NCBI RefSeq assembly: GCF_903166585.1
Contig: NZ_CAESCM010000001.1
Coordinates: 441,079-505,078, forward strand
Length of the DNA stretch: 64,000 nucleotides
Origin: Pedobacter ghigonis
GTDB lineage: Bacteria; Bacteroidota; Bacteroidia; Sphingobacteriales; Sphingobacteriaceae
Direction: 5' to 3'
Every line of letters begins with the position of its first letter. Within the stretch, counting starts at the first letter, position 1. This document shows, piece by piece, positions 8,663-16,482 of this stretch. Both the position numbers and the translations under genes were made by a program. The notes beneath the pieces are model-generated. The model was not told where the DNA came from. It ran no database searches and saw only the letters and a program-made list of their open reading frames with translations.

Positions 8663-9268
8663 TTATTTTCTTTCTGGCACAAGTTTTTGTGCCCATTCAG
8701 GTAAATTTTCTTGAGAAATGTAAACATCTCCTTCACTAATAAACAATAATTCTCTTGGAGCTTGTGAGTTACCTTTCTCTACAACGGAATTATCAAATAG
8801 TGTAACCGAATCAAATTGAAAATAATGCTTGTATAAGTTTTTAAAGCCGTGTTCGAAATTATATTTTATAGATTCTTCGCTCACTTTATGCCCTCCTGTT
8901 CTAACCCGATGAGCAACCCTTTCAATCGATTCTTCAAGAGAATTTAATCCCATAAAGATTAAATGTATTTCATAACCATTTTTTTGAAATTCCAATGCGG
9001 TTGACATGGGGTTATCCGAGCGAAAATTTGTCTCGTAAGCATAGTTCAATCTTTTCATAATTGCTTCAGCTTTTTCGCGCGAAAAAATTTCTTCATCAAT
9101 ATAGTTCCACAGTGCATCGCTTCCTATGTCTGAAAATTTCTGCGAAAGATGAGTCATATGCTTATCTCCATCAAAAACTTCATAATCAGATTGACTAAGT
9201 GCTTTAGAGAATAAACTCTTTCCAGAACCATTAGGACCTGCTATGATAAAAAGCCTTGGCCTGCTCAT
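8663..9268 (-). CDS. Zeta-toxin-like P-loop kinase
   Basis: The 201-aa protein opens with a Walker A motif (RLFIIAGPNGSGKS, residues 5-17) followed by FDGDKHM. It continues with features of the zeta toxin/small-molecule kinase family: a conserved Asn-Phe-Arg stretch (YETNFRSDNP), GYEIHLIFMGL and a basic ERVAHRVRTGGHKV segment. Zeta toxins phosphorylate UDP-N-acetylglucosamine. Many chromosomal relatives in Bacteroidota are of uncertain substrate. Its ATG overlaps the stop of the 81-aa partner gene upstream (TAATG), so the two are translationally coupled like a toxin-antitoxin unit. Toxicity itself is an inference. Confidence 0.75.
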   Translation of the reverse strand: MSRPRLFIIAGPNGSGKSLFSKALSQSDYEVFDGDKHMTHLSQKFSDIGSDALWNYIDEEIFSREKAEAIMKRLNYAYETNFRSDNPMSTALEFQKNGYEIHLIFMGLNSLEESIERVAHRVRTGGHKVSEESIKYNFEHGFKNLYKHYFQFDSVTLFDNSVVEKGNSQAPRELLFISEGDVYISQENLPEWAQKLVPERK

Positions 9269-9513
9269 TAAACAAGCACTTTTATGGCTTTCTCTTCAGA
9301 ATTTTCTGTGTTAACTTCAATCAGTACCTGGCGACCATTAGGATAGCTGTGAATAAATAATGCGGGTTCGGTATATTCACGGCTTCTAAAAACCTGAGGC
9401 TGTCCTAAGCTGGCATTACGTTCTAAGACTTCTGCAAGAATTGAGTTAAACCTGCGTTGTTTGGTAGCCTTGCTTAGCTGGAAAATCATTTTTTTTTGCT
9501 TTGGTGCTGGCAT
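9268..9513 (-). CDS. Small partner of the zeta-like kinase (putative antitoxin)
   Basis: The 81-aa protein is basic at its N-terminus (MPAPKQKKMIFQLSKATKQRR) and ends in beta-strand-like sequence (YPNGRQVLIEVNTEN). It does not resemble the classical epsilon antitoxin by eye. It is the first gene of a coupled pair with the zeta-like kinase. A perfect -7 box for the minus strand (CAAAGATA, 9535-9542) lies 22 nt upstream, though no matching -33 box is visible at standard spacing. Its antitoxin role is inferred only from gene order. Confidence 0.65.
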   Translation of the reverse strand: MPAPKQKKMIFQLSKATKQRRFNSILAEVLERNASLGQPQVFRSREYTEPALFIHSYPNGRQVLIEVNTENSEEKAIKVLV

Positions 9514-9565
9514 ATTCTTATAAACTGCTGTCTACAAAGATAATCATTTCATTTTAAAATAATTT

Positions 9566-9853
9566 CTAGCTCAATTGCTGCATCATAATAAAAATTATGG
9601 CAATTGCCAGTACTGCTCCATTTAAATACGTGTAAAATGTGGTTTTACCTCCAGAAGGTAAATAAACTAGTTACTATTCCAATTTATGTCCATCAAATTT
9701 CCAATTAGTATTTCTAAAATATCCTTTGTAACCTGCAGCCCTTAAATCTTTAATCCAGCTATATTCTTCATAAGCGTTACTGATTTTTCTGCACAACAAA
9801 TTCAATTCACTATTTGTAACAAGTCTAAATAAGATTATATTTGCAACATATCC
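9566..9853 (-). pseudogene. Decayed gene remnant with in-frame stops
   Basis: The minus strand here keeps one open frame in two blocks separated by adjacent TAG-TAA stops (about 9671-9676). The upstream block (to 9853) reads AYEEYSWIKDLRAAGYKGYF and NWKFDGHKLE, which looks like real protein. The downstream block reads LVYLPSGGKTTFYTYLNG and then a hydrophobic tail ending QQLS. There is no ATG at the start of the frame. I read it as the 3' remains of a lost gene. The family is not recognisable. Its 5' end overlaps the sigma-factor promoter. Confidence 0.4.
9813..9843 (+). promoter_or_regulatory. Bacteroidota-type promoter for the ECF sigma gene
   Basis: TTTG (9813-9816), 19 nt, then a perfect TATATTTG (9836-9843), 20 nt before the sigma-factor ATG. 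Confidence 0.75.
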
Positions 9854-9863
9854 TTATCTAGGC

Positions 9864-10364
9864 ATGAATCATCGCGAATTTGTAGGTTTCTTTAATCTTC
9901 ATTGGGCCAAAGTATATGGCCTTGCGCTAGCCATGTGTGGTAACGAGTCAGCAGCGAAAGACATTTGTCAGGATATATTTCTTTCTATCTGGACTAGGGG
10001 AATGGTTTTTGAGAATGAGTTGGAAGCAACCAAATACCTTGCCCGCTCTACCAGATATCAGATCTTAAACCACTTCAGAAACAAAAAGAACCTCGAGGAA
10101 ATTAACGATACAAACTATAGCAACCATACAGAAATGAGTCGCTACAACCCCGAATCGATATTACTGAACAAGGAACTTGCTTTACAGCTTGAGGTAATGA
10201 TCGACAAGCTTGAAGAACCTTCGAAAAGCATTTTTATGCTCAGCCGTGAGCAAAACCTCACTTACAAACAAATTGCCGACGAAATGGGCATTGCCGTAAA
10301 AACGGTAGAAAAACATATTTCAAGAGCTTTAAAAGAGTTAAAAGGCACCCTCCATCCGGCCTGA
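9864..10364 (+). CDS. ECF RNA polymerase sigma factor, FecI type
   Basis: The 166-aa protein has sigma region 2 (about 10-75: AAKDICQDIFLSIWTR, ATKYLARSTRYQILNHFR) and region 4 (about 115-162: FMLSREQNLTYKQIADEMGIAVKTVEKHISRALKEL). It has the normal length for this class. The next genes encode a FecR-type anti-sigma and a TonB receptor with an STN signalling domain, so the three form a cell-surface signalling unit. The receptor senses ligand, FecR passes the signal across the inner membrane, and this factor turns on the receptor gene. Its own promoter looks housekeeping. Confidence 0.92.
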   Translation: MNHREFVGFFNLHWAKVYGLALAMCGNESAAKDICQDIFLSIWTRGMVFENELEATKYLARSTRYQILNHFRNKKNLEEINDTNYSNHTEMSRYNPESILLNKELALQLEVMIDKLEEPSKSIFMLSREQNLTYKQIADEMGIAVKTVEKHISRALKELKGTLHPA

Positions 10365-10432
10365 TTTTTTACTGAATAAAATATTTTTCACTTTTTGCGT
10401 AGGGTACCATGGCTTTCATGGTAGTTATTAGT

Positions 10433-11353
10433 ATGGAAGATATTAATGGCGAGCTACTGGAAAGGTACACCCAGGGAAAATGTACTCCTTTAGAGCGCAT
10501 ACAGGTAGAAGCCTGGCTAGAACGGGAAGATTTCCCCGAAGCCTTAACTCTCGAACAGGAGCATGCAAAACAAGAGATCCTTTCTGCTATTGAGGCAAAA
10601 ATGGAGCCCCGCGCCAAAAAGTTTCGGCTAACCTGGCTAATGTATAGTTCTGTTGCCGCGGCTACTGTACTTGCATTGGGTTTCCTGCTATTCAAAAGAA
10701 CCCAACCTCTTCCACAAAACATTGTTTTTAACGCCCCTTTCGGGCAGCCAACTTTAATCACCTTACCCGATAGTAGCAAAATTGAGCTTCAACCTGGAAG
10801 CCGTATTGCCTACCCCAGCAAATTTACTGGAAAAACCCGCCCTGTAACCCTGCTTTCGGGCGAAGTATTTTTTGCGGTTAAGCACGATGCCTCAAAACCT
10901 TTTTTGGTAAAAAGTGCCAATAGTGAAATTAAGGTATTGGGGACACGCTTCAATATACGCAATCTAAAGTCTGCAGCATTAATGGAGGTTACCCTTACAC
11001 AAGGGAAAATCAGTTTCAAAGCCAGGAGCAGTTCGGCAACTATCCTTTTACCCGGCGAGCGTCTTTTGTTCAACAAAACGCAGCAGCGTACTAGCGAGGT
11101 GGCCAAAATAGATACAAATGCTGTTACAGCTTGGAAATCGGGAGTGATTAAATTCAACAATACGCCTATGCCACAGGTATTGGAAACCCTCGAAAACAGG
11201 TATGGCTTTCGTTTTAAAGTGAGCTGCACACTCAATGATCCCATTAGCGGCAAGTTCGAAAAGCAAAGCGTTAGCCAGGTTTTACAACTGATACAACGGG
11301 CCTCAGATTACCGCTTTAGAAATGCAGGAAAATATATTGAAATCTATAAATAA
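10433..11353 (+). CDS. FecR-family anti-sigma regulator
   Basis: I place the start at the ATG at 10433 (MEDINGELLERYTQGKC), where the typical FecR N-terminus begins; an in-frame ATG at 10409 would add only eight non-conserved residues. A single transmembrane helix lies near residues 72-90 (SSVAAATVLALGFLLF). The periplasmic FecR domain follows (FNAPFGQPTLITLPDSSKIEL, SGEVFFAVKHDASKPFLVKS, VLGTRFNIR). A C-terminal SecB/STN-like module (VLETLENRYGFRFKV) is the part expected to contact the receptor. It follows the sigma gene by 68 nt and precedes its receptor. Confidence 0.9.
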   Translation: MEDINGELLERYTQGKCTPLERIQVEAWLEREDFPEALTLEQEHAKQEILSAIEAKMEPRAKKFRLTWLMYSSVAAATVLALGFLLFKRTQPLPQNIVFNAPFGQPTLITLPDSSKIELQPGSRIAYPSKFTGKTRPVTLLSGEVFFAVKHDASKPFLVKSANSEIKVLGTRFNIRNLKSAALMEVTLTQGKISFKARSSSATILLPGERLLFNKTQQRTSEVAKIDTNAVTAWKSGVIKFNNTPMPQVLETLENRYGFRFKVSCTLNDPISGKFEKQSVSQVLQLIQRASDYRFRNAGKYIEIYK

Positions 11354-11425
11354 AATCGAAACAACAAACTACCGGAAGTGCGCCAACACCCCGATAGTTA
11401 ATATTACCATCAATTCTCACAATCA

Positions 11426-14107
11426 ATGATCAATTACAAATTTATGAATTTTAAGCCTATTCTAGCAGGCTGTGCCCTTTTACTGTGTTGTTTACTCTTT
11501 AATACAGGTTACGCCCAAAATACACCAGTAACCATTAGTCCGAGAACATTAAAAGTTAAAGCGGTATTGGAACAACTCGAAAAAAAAGCAGGACTCAACT
11601 TTATTTACAGCGGTTTAAGCACTGAGCTTGATAAAACGGTTACTTTAAGTCCATCGGCCAATAGCGTTTCAGAAATATTAACCGAACTTTCGAAGAAAAG
11701 TGGTTTAGCTTTTACCGCCAGCGGAAAGGATATTACCATCAAAATCCAGCTTAGAGGAGAAGTGAGGGGAAAAGTAACTACAGCCGAAGGCAAGCCCGCG
11801 CAGTTCGTAACCGTTAGCATCGATCGCACGCGTAATACCGTTGTTGATGCAGATGGTAACTACCGCATAAAGGACGTTCCGGCTGGCCGGCATACCTTAT
11901 CGGTAAGTTATATCGGACTGGAAAGCCAGTCGAAAGAAATTACTGTTGAGGGCGATGCCAACCTGAGAGAAAACTTCACCTTAAGGGAAAGCAATTCGCA
12001 GCTGGATGAAGTGGTAATTAATGGTGGTGAAACCAACCGTTTTTCGGTAAAAAAGACAACCACAGCAGCTAAAATGCCTTTAGCTAATCTCGATAATCCG
12101 CAGGTTTATACCACTATTCCAAAAACCCTTTTAAACGAGCAGATGATTACCGATTTTAGTTACGCACTTAAAAACTCGCCAGGTGTGTATAAAATCCAGG
12201 GATCTCGCGGTATCAATACCGATGGTGCTTCTTATTACAGCATGCGCGGTTTTAGAACCGAAGCATCCTTAGTAGATGGACTCCCGGCACAAACCAATGG
12301 CGAAATCGACCCTTCCAACATTGAGCGGGTAGAGCTGATTAAAGGGCCGTCTGGAACCCTTTTCGGTGGAGCTGTTATTTCTTTCGGTGGATTGATTAAC
12401 ATTGTAACCAAAAAACCTATCGATACAGCAGGCGGAGAGATTAATTATCTAACCGGTAGTTTCGGATTGAACAGGTTAACTGCCGATGTTTACGGCCCAG
12501 CCAAAAAAGGATCTAAGCTTTTGTTCAGAATGAATGCCGCTTATCAATACCAGGGCAGTTTCCAGGATGCAGGTTTCAGAAGATCAACATTTTTTGCCCC
12601 ATCGGTTGAATACCGTGCAAATGAAAGGTTAACCCTTAGCCTGAATGCCGGATTTTTACAAACCGAGGCCACCAGTCCATCGGTAATCTTTTTAAACCGC
12701 GTACGAAAATTTATTGCCACTACACCAGAAGAACTAAATTTTGACTGGAAAAGGTCTTATTCAGCTAACGACCTGACCATGAAAAACCCAACGGTAAATA
12801 TTAAGGCGCAGGCCAATTATAAAATCTCTGAAAACTGGCGCTCGCAAACCATCTATTCGAACAACTCCCGAAAATCAGATGGTTTCTACCAATACCAGTT
12901 TATTAGAGGCGCAACCAGCGATGAAATGCTGGAACGCAATATCAGCCTTCAAAATTCTACAAATACCGCAAGCGATATTCAGCAGAATTTTATTGGCGAT
13001 TTTAAGGTATTGGGATTAAGAAACAGGTTGGTAGTTGGACTGGATTACCTGAGTCAAACCATCAACAACAACAATTCGCCCTACATCGTATTCGATAATG
13101 TAAGCGGACTGAATCCATCAGATCCCAACTATGTGAAAATTTCTAAATCGGCTGTTGAGGCTAAACTTGCAGCAAGTACCGCAGCACCGACTAAAAACGT
13201 CAACAAGAGCTATATCTACAGCGTTTACGCTTCTGATGTATTGAACATTACAGATCGTTTACTGGCCATGTTAAGCTTACGTGTAGATCGTTTTCAAAAT
13301 AAAGGGACTTTAAATCAGGCTACCAATACCATTGTAGTAAACAGCCAGTACATGCAAACAGCTGTTTCGCCAAAACTGGGACTGGTTTACCACGTTATTA
13401 AAGATCAGGTATCGGTATTTGGAAATTACATGAACGGCTTTGCCAACGTTGCCCCGGTAACCCAGCCCGAAGGCGCAGGTGTTTCAGGCACTTTTAAACC
13501 ACAACATGCCAACCAGTTTGAAGGTGGTGTAAAAGCCGATCTTTTTAACGGAAAACTAAGTCTTACCGCCAGTCTGTACCACATAACGGTTGAAAACCTG
13601 ACGCGCACTGAAGATTTATTGGTTAACGGAGTTAATTATAACATCACCGTACAAAACGGAACCCAGCGCAGTAAAGGTGTAGAACTTGAACTGATTACCA
13701 ACCCACTGCCAGGTTTAAATATTATTGCCGGATATAGCTACAACGACAGTAAGCTTACCAAAGCTACGGCTGCACTGGAGGGAAGAAGGCCAGCATCGGC
13801 AGGACCTGCAACACTGATTAACAGCTGGATTAGTTATAAACTACCAAATGGTAACCTCAAAGGCCTTGGACTTGGCCTGGGCACCAATTATGTGGGCGAT
13901 CACCTTACTTCAAATGCGTTGGCAACAGGCATATTCACGCTTCCATCATACGTGATGATGAATGCTACCGCTTTCTATGATACGGGGAAATACCGTCTGG
14001 GAATTAAGGTTGATAACCTGAGCAATCAATTATATTTTACAGGCCAGGGCACCTTAACTGCCCAAATGCCACGAGCTTTTGTCGCCAATGTTTCGTACAA
14101 ATTTTAA
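11426..14107 (+). CDS. STN-domain TonB-dependent siderophore-type receptor
   Basis: The 893-aa protein has a signal peptide ending near NTGYAQ and an STN (secretin/TonB short N-terminal) domain at about 33-105 (PRTLKVKAVLEQLEKKAGLNF, SVSEILTELSKKSGL). A CarboxypepD_reg sandwich follows (about 110-195), then a plug (NSPGVYKIQGSRG, YYSMRGFR, IERVELIKGPSGTLFGG) and a barrel ending AFVANVSYKF. The STN domain marks a transducing receptor working with the FecR and sigma proteins just upstream. The plug is of the FhuE/ferrichrome class, so a ferric siderophore is the likely ligand. A second possible start is the ATG at 11444. Confidence 0.9.
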   Translation: MINYKFMNFKPILAGCALLLCCLLFNTGYAQNTPVTISPRTLKVKAVLEQLEKKAGLNFIYSGLSTELDKTVTLSPSANSVSEILTELSKKSGLAFTASGKDITIKIQLRGEVRGKVTTAEGKPAQFVTVSIDRTRNTVVDADGNYRIKDVPAGRHTLSVSYIGLESQSKEITVEGDANLRENFTLRESNSQLDEVVINGGETNRFSVKKTTTAAKMPLANLDNPQVYTTIPKTLLNEQMITDFSYALKNSPGVYKIQGSRGINTDGASYYSMRGFRTEASLVDGLPAQTNGEIDPSNIERVELIKGPSGTLFGGAVISFGGLINIVTKKPIDTAGGEINYLTGSFGLNRLTADVYGPAKKGSKLLFRMNAAYQYQGSFQDAGFRRSTFFAPSVEYRANERLTLSLNAGFLQTEATSPSVIFLNRVRKFIATTPEELNFDWKRSYSANDLTMKNPTVNIKAQANYKISENWRSQTIYSNNSRKSDGFYQYQFIRGATSDEMLERNISLQNSTNTASDIQQNFIGDFKVLGLRNRLVVGLDYLSQTINNNNSPYIVFDNVSGLNPSDPNYVKISKSAVEAKLAASTAAPTKNVNKSYIYSVYASDVLNITDRLLAMLSLRVDRFQNKGTLNQATNTIVVNSQYMQTAVSPKLGLVYHVIKDQVSVFGNYMNGFANVAPVTQPEGAGVSGTFKPQHANQFEGGVKADLFNGKLSLTASLYHITVENLTRTEDLLVNGVNYNITVQNGTQRSKGVELELITNPLPGLNIIAGYSYNDSKLTKATAALEGRRPASAGPATLINSWISYKLPNGNLKGLGLGLGTNYVGDHLTSNALATGIFTLPSYVMMNATAFYDTGKYRLGIKVDNLSNQLYFTGQGTLTAQMPRAFVANVSYKF

Positions 14108-15167
14108 AAAAGCGCTCTATCAATTACACCTCTGGCTCGGACTCTGCTCCGGGCTGGTGGTGTTTATTTTAGGCATTACCGGCGCTATATATGCCTTTTC
14201 TGATGAGCTAAAAGAAATACTTTACCAGCAGCGCCTGTATGTTGAGGTGCCGGCAGGTGCGAAGCCAAAATCTTTTGATGAACTGCTTAAAGTAGGGCAG
14301 GCCAAACTGGGCAGCAAGAAAAAGATCTCCAGGGTAGAAATTCAAACCGCCCCGAACCGCAGCTACATGTTCAGGTCGTTAAAATCGGGCGTATATTTCG
14401 AGAAAGTTTATGTAGACCCTTACACAGCCCGTGTAGTTTTTCATGAGGATGCCAACCGGGAATTTTTCAACGTTGTTTTATCGCTGCACAGAACGCTTTT
14501 ACTGGGGGATAAAGCTGGTCATTTTATCATCCGCTGGTCGGTTATTTGTTTTGTTTTCCTGTTGTTATCCGGCATTGTACTTTGGTGGCCCACCAAATGG
14601 AAAGCAAATGCGTTGAAGGCGAAGTTTAAAGTAAAATGGAATGCCAAAAAGAAACGTTTAAACTATGATTTGCACCAGGTTTTCGGCTTTTATGCTTTTA
14701 TTGTATTGCTGATTATCGCACTCACCGGACTGATGTGGTCCTTTGATCTGGTTGCAGAAAAAAAAACAAAGCTAACCTCCGATACAACAAAAACCATGAT
14801 AGCGGCATCAAATAACCAGATCTTATCGAAAGTTGTTTCATTTAATAAGACCGCAGCGTATTACCTTTACAATATTCCGGCTGCCAAAAGTGGTACCGTA
14901 AATGTATCGGCTTACCTCCATCCCGGCAAAATACATCAGCGCATACAATACCGTTTCGACCGTTATAGCGGTAAACTGCTGCTACAGGGAAAAACCTTTG
15001 AAACCCTGCCGCTAAGTGATCAGATTAAAAGCTTAAACTACGATTTGCATACCGGAACTGTAATCGGAATATGGGGAAAAATAATCGTTTTTATTGCCGG
15101 ATTAATTGCCGCATCGCTCCCTGTAACCGGCTTTTTAATGTGGTTGTGGCGAAGAAAAAACAAATGA
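14088..15167 (+). CDS. PepSY-associated transmembrane protein
   Basis: The start is the ATG at 14088 (MFRTNFKKALYQLHLWLG), which overlaps the last 20 nt of the receptor gene in another frame and so implies translational coupling. The protein has four predicted membrane helices (about 15-38, 150-170, 203-225 and 325-350) and PepSY-like extracytoplasmic parts. Conserved His residues sit at LHLWLG, SLHRTLLLG, DLHQVFGFY and DLHTGTVIG. Relatives accompany siderophore receptors and are thought to act as ferric-siderophore reductases or uptake helpers. Role by context. Confidence 0.85.
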   Translation: MFRTNFKKALYQLHLWLGLCSGLVVFILGITGAIYAFSDELKEILYQQRLYVEVPAGAKPKSFDELLKVGQAKLGSKKKISRVEIQTAPNRSYMFRSLKSGVYFEKVYVDPYTARVVFHEDANREFFNVVLSLHRTLLLGDKAGHFIIRWSVICFVFLLLSGIVLWWPTKWKANALKAKFKVKWNAKKKRLNYDLHQVFGFYAFIVLLIIALTGLMWSFDLVAEKKTKLTSDTTKTMIAASNNQILSKVVSFNKTAAYYLYNIPAAKSGTVNVSAYLHPGKIHQRIQYRFDRYSGKLLLQGKTFETLPLSDQIKSLNYDLHTGTVIGIWGKIIVFIAGLIAASLPVTGFLMWLWRRKNK

Positions 15168-15174
15168 TTCCACT

Positions 15175-16482
15175 TTAATCTCCCTGGTATCTTAATAACT
15201 TCCGCATCTGGTAAAAAATCCTTTCTATCAATCTTAAATCCTGTGTTACAATTTCGGCATTGCCTTTAAGTTCTTTATCAAAAGCAAGGTTTCTGTGGTA
15301 AGAAGTTTTTAAGCCTTTGGGAAGCGTAACATCAACATAATAATTTCCTTTGTCATCAGGTGCGAAAGCTATATTTTGCACCCTTCCTTCTACAATTCCA
15401 TATTCCTGGTAACGGTAGTTGTCCAATTTGATTAAAACCTTTTCACCAGGGCTAATTTTTCCGGAATTGCCGGCAGGAACCGACATCCTGCCAACCAGGG
15501 CCTGCTTATTATCGGGCAAAACAGATAAAACTGCATCTCCCCTTTTAATAAACTGGTTTTCTCCCCAAAACTGTTGAAAACTGACTACACCATCGGTAGA
15601 AGAAATAATGAGGTAATCTTGTTCCCATTGTCGCAGCGATTTCCTTAACTGCTCAAATAACTGTAAGGTTTGCGAGGCAAAATTAATCTTGTCTTTTTCA
15701 GCATTAATTGTGGCACCGCTTTTTGTTTTGTTAAGGTTTGCAATGCCCTCTTCGGTTTGCGAAAGTGAAATATTTATGGCTTCAAGGCTTTGCTGCGCCT
15801 GTAAGAATTTAATTTTTTCAGTTTCGAGCTCAGTTGCCGAAATTACACTCAGGCCAAAAAGTTTCTGCGCACGCTGATAGCTTTTCTTTACCAGTTCGTG
15901 TTTGGCCAGCTCGAGCTCTTTTTGTTGCTTTAAGTTGGTTATCCTGCTTCTGTAGGCCGAAATATTCTGATCGGTGGCGATATTTTCGGGAGCATAAGGC
16001 CGCAGCCGGCTAAATAATTGCTCATCCTGAAAGGCTTTGGCAAATGCATTGTAATCGGCCTGGAGTTCGCCCAATTTTAGTTTCGAGATTTTATTAATCG
16101 GGAAAGAAGATAACTGATCCTGCGAAATTGAATCGGCTATTTTTTTAAGTTCAAGCAAATCGAGGTAGTTTGCGGTCGATTGCAAAACCAGCAGCACCTC
16201 GCCTTTCTTTACCTTTTGGTGGTTGCTCACAAATACTTTCTCGATTTTAGCATCAGTTCTGGCTTGTAGCTTTTCAGGCGGGTTTTGCGAAGTAACTACA
16301 ATTGGGGCCGGCACAAATTCGGGATATTTAATAAAATAGCTCATCAGCAGCCCCATTAAAATTGCCCCAAAAATAATCGCATTTCCCCAACGGAACATCC
16401 AATGGGGTGGCTGTGATAGAACATCCTGCACGCTTTCTGAGCGCAGTTCTATATTGTCTAATATATCTTTCTTAGTTCCCAA
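15175..16482 (-). CDS. HlyD-family membrane fusion protein (peptide export)
   Basis: The 435-aa adaptor has one inner-membrane helix (about 32-52), a lipoyl-like barrel-sandwich half (ARTDAKIEKVFVSNHQKVKKGEVLLVL), a long coiled-coil hairpin (about 140-290) and the second half-motif (DYLIISSTDGVVSFQ). A beta-barrel segment (PGEKVLIKLDNYRYQEYGIVEG) follows. It overlaps the end of the C39-peptidase ABC transporter by 11 nt and closes the RiPP operon. It should bridge the ABC exporter to an outer-membrane channel; no TolC-like gene is present in the window. Confidence 0.9.
   Translation of the reverse strand: MGTKKDILDNIELRSESVQDVLSQPPHWMFRWGNAIIFGAILMGLLMSYFIKYPEFVPAPIVVTSQNPPEKLQARTDAKIEKVFVSNHQKVKKGEVLLVLQSTANYLDLLELKKIADSISQDQLSSFPINKISKLKLGELQADYNAFAKAFQDEQLFSRLRPYAPENIATDQNISAYRSRITNLKQQKELELAKHELVKKSYQRAQKLFGLSVISATELETEKIKFLQAQQSLEAINISLSQTEEGIANLNKTKSGATINAEKDKINFASQTLQLFEQLRKSLRQWEQDYLIISSTDGVVSFQQFWGENQFIKRGDAVLSVLPDNKQALVGRMSVPAGNSGKISPGEKVLIKLDNYRYQEYGIVEGRVQNIAFAPDDKGNYYVDVTLPKGLKTSYHRNLAFDKELKGNAEIVTQDLRLIERIFYQMRKLLRYQGD

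Noticed and set aside
11048..11266. Antisense frames within the FecR gene
   Set aside because: The plus-strand FecR product has clear domain matches; the minus-strand frames have none.
14079..14087. TTG start for the PepSY protein
   Set aside because: An ATG nine bases later gives the normal N-terminus of the family.
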